A DNA stretch of 9,832 nt from a bacterium. GTDB lineage: Bacteria; UBA9089; CG2-30-40-21. Where the stretch lies: NCBI GenBank assembly GCA_030018795.1, contig JASEHA010000056.1, positions 1 through 9,832 on the forward strand, given 5' to 3'. A model generated the notes under the pieces. The model saw only the letters and a list, made by a program, of their open reading frames with translations, did not search any database and was not told the origin of the DNA. Every line of letters starts with the position of its first letter. Positions within the stretch are counted from its first letter, which is position 1. Position numbers and translations under genes: made by a program. Positions 7,301 to 9,832 of the stretch are shown piece by piece.

Positions 7301-9375
7301 GTGAGGAAATCAGAGCCAGGGTAAAGATAGAAAATGGCAGATTATCTCTCTTAAGCAGGATATTAAGACTGCCTCCATTAAGGCTTAATGGATTAATAAA
7401 TGGGGACTTAAGCCTTACCGGAAAGATGGACAATCCCTGCATTGAGGGGGATGTGACTGTAAAAGAGTTTGAAAGCCATGGGGTATTTGCAGACCTGATC
7501 AGGGCAAAGGTCAATATTAAGGATAAGGTGTTCTCGATTACTAAGGATGCGACCTCTGCCAAAAGTGCTGCCCTTTCACAATTGTATTGCCAGCAGGATG
7601 GAGAAAACCGGCTAACTATTGAAAAATGTATGGTTGAACTTGTTCCTGATGGACGAATCAGCTTTGAAGCAATGGCAAACTCATTCAGGGTAGCAAACAT
7701 AACCCTTTCAGGCACAGTATCATGCAATGGGAATATCACTATAGGTAAAAGTGCTTCAGTAATGGTAAACACAAGCAATATTGTAGTTAATGACTCCTAT
7801 GATTTGAAAAACCTTGCGGTTCTGGTCAAGTTTGTCAATGATGAGTCCTTTGAATTTATTCAGCAGTCAGCAGAGAACAGTGTCATGGGCAAGATAAGTT
7901 TTGCTTCTAAGGATAAGGTGGATATTGATGGTTTCAGCCTTCTCCGGCAAGGGAGAAAGATATTAGAGATCACTGGATGGACAAATCTGTCAACAAAGAA
8001 GATGGATGTAGGCATCATCATGGATAAGGCTGACTTAGCCCTGCTTTCACTCTATATGCCTACAATCAAAAAGGCAGAGGGTATGGTTAATGGTGGACTG
8101 CATTTTGGCGGGTTGATGAATGATCCGGAGATAAACGGCTCTTTGAAATTTTCCGGCAGCCTTAATACCTATCCCTTTGCCGCAAGGGTAAGGGACATGA
8201 ATGGTGAACTGCATGTTGTCAATAACTCAATTATCATCCGGGACATTAGTGCCAATATCGGCAAGGGCAGATTGATTGCTGTAAGTGAGGGGGGATTTAC
8301 ATTGTCTAATATGAACATCTCTGTCCTGACACAAGGGGCACCAATCCCTATCCTTGTCCCTGAATTTATCGAGAGTCATGGACGATATGGTGGATTTGAG
8401 CTGGATATGAATATAATTGGGGCAGTCTCATCCCCGATTATTACTGGACAGATTAGTGTCAGCAACACAGATTTTACCTATCCGCCAAAGAAAACAAAGA
8501 CCGTGCCTGCTGGTTTCTTTGATAAGATGAGGTGGGATATAACGATTATCACTAAGGATAATATTCGATATTACAACGATTATATCCGTATCTCCTTGAA
8601 GAAGAATGCCTGGCTTAAGATTATAAAGAACGATGAACAGTTCAATATTACTGGTAATATAGTTGCCAGAGCAGGCGGAGTAATCGATTATTTAGGGACA
8701 GATTTTATCCTCAAAGAGGGTTGTTTAGAGTTCAGAGATGACCAGCCCAATCCATACCTGTCTGCCATGGCCTGGACAAGGATGGGTAAGAGGAAGATAT
8801 CCCTTAGCTATCAAGGTTACCTCTCTAAAACAGAATTTGTTCTGAATGCAACCGGCTATCCCCCATTAACCCAGGAAGAAATAATGAGACTGTTAATTAG
8901 TAGAAGCGAAGAATACGCAACCTTAAATCAAGATGATTTACAGACACTCTTTTTTGTTGCTGGTGGGCAAATACTTGGCAAGAGAATACCAGATACCATT
9001 CTTGTCCCCATTGAGCGAAGGATTAGCCGAATGTTACGAATTGACCTTGAGGTAAAGACCCCTGCCATAGAAAAGATGCTGGAGCAGACCATTTTTGCCG
9101 AAGGCACAGCCACATCATCATCTGTATTTGCCAAAACAAGTATCAAGATAGGCAAGTTTATTCAGGAAAATCTATACATCAGCTACCAGGGTGTTCTTAA
9201 TCCGGTAATAGAAGAAGATATAGCCAATCAATCCCGCAGGATGAGGCTTGAGAATGAAATAGGATTGGAATACTATCTGTCTGGCAACACCACTATCAAA
9301 TATAAATTTATCCCGCGGTATAACCAGGCAAAAGCTGAATATGAGGTGAGTATGGAAAGAGGGTTGAGGTTTTGA
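4336..9375 (+). CDS. tamB: TamB-like (DUF490) translocation and assembly module / AsmA-like giant envelope protein
   Basis: A 1679-residue protein with one N-terminal membrane anchor (about residues 5-27). The rest is long, repetitive and beta-rich, as in TamB and the AsmA-like superfamily. These proteins span the periplasm as a beta-taco groove and are implicated in phospholipid transport and outer-membrane protein assembly. The C-terminal DUF490 signature is clear: GNIVARAGGVIDYLG (from about 1440), F.LKEGCLEFRDD..PNPYLS, and GYPPLTQEEIMRLL (about 1507-1520). It ends in a beta-strand with a terminal Phe, as TamB proteins do. GAGG (4325-4328) lies 7 nt before the chosen ATG. Length is at the upper end for the family. 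Part of the excess lies in odd low-complexity segments at residues 262-293, about 346-391 and about 756-769, which contain DNA repeats shared with neighbouring intergenic regions. No TamA/BamA partner is in the window, so a TamA-independent AsmA-like role is possible. The family call is strong. Confidence 0.88.
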   Translation: MKRWGIILLLLFIVLFVLFGSVAFIVYQKGFPTEWARLKIISSLEKRMNIHAKIDNVAFGFPNRVIINGLSICPLQRRTATNSILLAHKHPLVKAKQITIKCHLLDSILKKHPSSYGIDKIIIDSSEFYFSRSMDGVWNTEGIFKPGKPKPHSPPEFSLFTKNSRIIFQDELYGTTTATSTVLSEVRASYVNGRFKAKALLGGIQSEPFTPLHCSGIIHAVSPIDMSWDAGIKKANLSRYSPYLKLPFGQVLDGDAWVNLKGRASCFEESSPAVHQSTGHQSPGRASCFEESSLQNGKKMRIGGYTFHGLSGQIGIQEGRFLLKNARLPFNQINGVFRLSSNNRSENAECGLSKGTGAVGTGSESAVFERKVGTNSLPDRGTNPLPEVLPVTTIKAEGLKAVLCDAAIKTTFVVPDINDTETLLAIETSMFDASILKYLTNIDKLKDYFSKSKLKTSLKFNGKVTPYPFTVSGRLKTNNLFGKERFPAEASFVFKDNGFDSIDVDIDNKTSIKGRAFLSVSPLDLVIECRKARVFPLLGLFRIKGTPELKNGNISGSLRIKADNYEGNLTMDTSGAFQRAVLTLKGQEIEAAVTQAQGGSAAVLCQWSPSLKVDASVRDFTWNHSKYSFDAMWEGTKGEGGIYSCKQDRKAGEMEIENITINKIDYPSWRGCLSYGRQTLQIDSPASQNLLINGSISMDRADVNIGFAGLRMDILHPALNGMADGRIQLTGNPVKRLTISGQGIDIRDNSLICNPVPSGRGSGGSSHAVTNFSITKRENMLSISSLSFTQPDGGKAYISGFVTTQNRGLSSVNLNAQITNLFVENVRATAEVKYNGKSVPSGFKGNMVIANGCIGRFNISSGRIEINRKRDINIFSGNICIGDKGMIACSGECDSNFILSSFTLSGMNFNELPWDYFHEWHGSAILQGKIEGQLKKPCLSAKFTSSNLNIGGKDVKNLIGSIYQVSNHLVVDANFDNELFFSGMIGEEGEEIRARVKIENGRLSLLSRILRLPPLRLNGLINGDLSLTGKMDNPCIEGDVTVKEFESHGVFADLIRAKVNIKDKVFSITKDATSAKSAALSQLYCQQDGENRLTIEKCMVELVPDGRISFEAMANSFRVANITLSGTVSCNGNITIGKSASVMVNTSNIVVNDSYDLKNLAVLVKFVNDESFEFIQQSAENSVMGKISFASKDKVDIDGFSLLRQGRKILEITGWTNLSTKKMDVGIIMDKADLALLSLYMPTIKKAEGMVNGGLHFGGLMNDPEINGSLKFSGSLNTYPFAARVRDMNGELHVVNNSIIIRDISANIGKGRLIAVSEGGFTLSNMNISVLTQGAPIPILVPEFIESHGRYGGFELDMNIIGAVSSPIITGQISVSNTDFTYPPKKTKTVPAGFFDKMRWDITIITKDNIRYYNDYIRISLKKNAWLKIIKNDEQFNITGNIVARAGGVIDYLGTDFILKEGCLEFRDDQPNPYLSAMAWTRMGKRKISLSYQGYLSKTEFVLNATGYPPLTQEEIMRLLISRSEEYATLNQDDLQTLFFVAGGQILGKRIPDTILVPIERRISRMLRIDLEVKTPAIEKMLEQTIFAEGTATSSSVFAKTSIKIGKFIQENLYISYQGVLNPVIEEDIANQSRRMRLENEIGLEYYLSGNTTIKYKFIPRYNQAKAEYEVSMERGLRF
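5119..5213. repeat. In-gene composite repeat: 29-bp direct repeats around a CACCAG-type element
   Basis: Two 29-bp copies (5119-5147 and 5185-5213) differ at one base and lie exactly 66 bp apart, so the reading frame is kept. Each encodes GRASCFEESS (residues 262-271 and 284-293). Between them lies a CACCAG-rich stretch. Its 5157-5178 matches the complement of the intergenic palindrome 4244-4265 at 21 of 22 bases. The encoded peptide (PAVHQSTGHQSP and flanking copies) has a polar, low-complexity character unlike the surrounding alternating beta-strand pattern. It reads as an insertion into a loop of the TamB-like protein. Confidence 0.75.
5371..5510. repeat. Second low-complexity, repeat-bearing segment inside the tamB-like gene
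   Basis: This stretch encodes a Gly/Ser/Pro/Thr-rich segment unlike the beta-rich flanks. It contains a tandem AATGCGG (5374-5380, 5381-5387) and an 8-codon repeat encoding GTNSLPD then GTNPLPE (DNA copies near 5452 and 5476, about 14 of 20 bases alike). ATTGCCTG is also repeated (5487-5494, 5499-5506). It is probably another expanded or inserted loop. The boundaries are approximate, and no second copy was found elsewhere in the window. Confidence 0.45.
6603..6621 (-). repeat. In-gene copy of the CCCTCT/AGAGGG short palindromic repeat
   Basis: These 19 bases include an inverted repeat CCCTCT-GGC-AGAGGG. They match the complement of 9611-9629 in the downstream intergenic region at 18 of 19 positions. 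In frame the segment encodes PSGRGS, and a Gly/Ser-rich run continues to about residue 767. This is a second case of a repeat family shared between the gene and adjacent non-coding DNA. Confidence 0.6.
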
Positions 9376-9385
9376 GTAAAGATGG

Positions 9386-9469
9386 TTCGTAGTGACCGCA
9401 TTTATGCGGAAGGTCCGCTGCCAGCGGAAGGTCCGCTACCAGCGATCTACCCACTAAAGCGGGTTACTA
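9386..9469. repeat. Palindromic repeat cluster with 18-bp tandem units
   Basis: CCGCA-TTTA-TGCGG (9396-9409) forms a hairpin. It runs straight into two 18-bp units (9406-9423 and 9424-9441, one mismatch). Each unit contains an inverted GCGGA-AGG-TCCGC. The flanks 9390-9404 and 9455-9469 are imperfect inverted copies of each other (TAGTGACCGC-like against TAGTAACCCGC-like). The cluster therefore looks like a REP-type composite with a head-to-head outer motif. Nothing indicates that it is coding. Confidence 0.65.
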
Positions 9470-9494
9470 TACTCACCAGTGGCATAAATTGCGA

Positions 9495-9550
9495 TTTTTC
9501 TTATTCGCTTTCGTGTCTTTCTCGTCCTTTGTCTTTTTGTGGTTGTGTCT
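9495..9550. repeat. Pyrimidine-rich degenerate simple repeat
   Basis: On the minus strand this reads as a loose series of AAAGACA, GACAAAG, GAAAGACACGAAAG and ACCACAAA words. The pattern is a degenerate purine-rich simple repeat, similar in flavour to the ACAGAGGACACCAGAACAAAAGAG text at 4202-4225. No function is evident. The single T-run at 9495-9499 is not preceded by a usable stem. Confidence 0.4.
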
Positions 9551-9600
9551 TAGAAATGGCAGGGACAATGAGGAAGCCCAGGCAGCAGACCTTCTGTCTC

Positions 9601-9637
9601 CGCCAGAGGGGCTCCCTCCGCCAGAGGGGCTCCCTCC
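9601..9637. repeat. Second 18-bp tandem palindromic unit
   Basis: Two identical 18-bp units (9601-9618 and 9619-9636) each contain GAGGG-GCT-CCCTC, a 5-bp stem with a 3-nt loop. The architecture (18-bp unit, short stem, 3-nt loop, plus a GCCA/TGGC word) is the same as that of the 9406-9441 units, although the stem sequence is different. A 19-base piece recurs inverted inside the tamB-like gene at 6603-6621. Confidence 0.65.
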
Positions 9638-9780
9638 TTGTGGTTGCCTGTGAGAGTAGCCCACAAATTTAAATGTTATGAACAACTAAAATCACAAATT
9701 ATGGGCTCTTTAACGAATCGTGTGGGTAAGGTAATGTCAAACGCATCCAAATATCACGCCAATAAATGTGAAATGTGGTA

Positions 9781-9817
9781 GGTACCATCTAAAGGTAGCA
9801 CAGACACCCTATCTGTG
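9781..9817. repeat. Adjacent short stem-loops near the window end
   Basis: TACC (9783-9786) and GGTA (9794-9797) form a weak 4-bp stem around ATCTAAA. Directly after it, CACAGA (9799-9804) and TCTGTG (9812-9817) form a 6-bp inverted repeat with a 7-nt loop. TCTAAAGG here (9788-9795) is the complement of CCTTTAGA at the window start (1-8). The pair may be another member of the local palindromic repeat population, possibly cut by the window end. Confidence 0.45.
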
Positions 9818-9832
9818 ATTTGTATCGCTGAT

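Larger units (their letters stand above)
9376..9832. other. 457-bp non-coding region packed with short repeats
   Basis: No credible gene is visible after the tamB-like stop. Open frames here are short and made mostly of translated tandem repeats. The region holds, in order: paired hairpins with an 18-bp tandem unit (9386-9469), a pyrimidine-rich degenerate stretch (9495-9550), a second 18-bp tandem unit (9601-9637), about 140 bp with no recognised feature (9638-9777), and a final stem-loop pair (9781-9817). No hairpin followed by a U-tract was found, so the terminator of the tamB-like transcript is not identified. Confidence 0.6.

Noticed and set aside
7236..7778. 180-codon open frame on the - strand
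   Set aside because: It lies wholly inside the strongly supported tamB-like gene and shows no recognisable motif; an antisense shadow.
9382..9672. 96-codon open frame on the + strand after the tamB-like gene
   Set aside because: Much of its translation is the repeat units read through (EGPLPAEGPLPA, RQRGSLRQRGSL). It has no convincing ribosome-binding site and resembles no known protein.
9473..9685. 70-codon open frame on the - strand with GGSPSGG repeats
   Set aside because: It is the same repeat region read on the other strand, with Lys-rich simple-repeat translation and no sign of a real protein.
9687..9780. Start of a mobile element (insertion sequence or group II intron) near the window end
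   Set aside because: The sequence around 9700-9735 has an element-edge feel, but no terminal repeats, intron motifs or transposase/reverse-transcriptase coding are visible before the window ends.

Overview
The window looks like accessory cell-envelope chromosome from a diderm (outer-membrane) bacterium. It is moderately AT-rich, at roughly 40% GC by eye. The evidence for an outer membrane is a TamB/DUF490-family giant envelope protein together with a Wzy_C (O-antigen ligase/polymerase family) membrane protein. Wzy_C proteins with long TPR tails and families of short palindromic repeats are common in uncultured lineages such as Omnitrophota, Desantisbacteria or Planctomycetes-like bacteria. 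That placement is an inference; no marker gene is present to settle it. All genes run on the + strand.

Layout: (1) 1-183, upstream region with a good sigma70-type promoter at 78-106. (2) 184-4160, a tight three-gene operon: PHP-family phosphoesterase, extended-SDR nucleotide-sugar epimerase (UDP-GlcNAc/UDP-Glc 4-epimerase-like), and a Wzy_C/O-antigen ligase-like protein with C-terminal TPRs. The gaps are only 21 and 20 bp. (3) 4161-4335, an intergenic region with a small hairpin, a long CACCAG-type palindrome and a near-consensus promoter (TTGACA-17-TATTAT). (4) 4336-9375, a 1679-residue TamB-like protein. (5) 9376-9832, non-coding and packed with several short palindromic or tandem repeat families.

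How the genes may work together: the epimerase would supply a nucleotide sugar, and the ligase/polymerase would build or attach a surface polysaccharide or glycan. The TamB-like protein, on its own promoter, would serve outer-membrane biogenesis or lipid transport across the periplasm. The role of the PHP phosphoesterase in this set is unclear.

The most unusual feature is that repeat families in the intergenic DNA also occur, in frame, inside the tamB-like coding sequence. A 22-base piece of the 4211-4270 palindrome recurs (21/22) at 5157-5178, between two near-identical 29-bp direct repeats. A 19-base piece of the 9601-9637 repeat recurs (18/19, opposite strand) at 6603-6621. A third low-complexity stretch, about 5371-5510, looks similar in character. 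This resembles the in-gene palindromic elements known from Rickettsia, but the sequences here are of a different, unidentified family.
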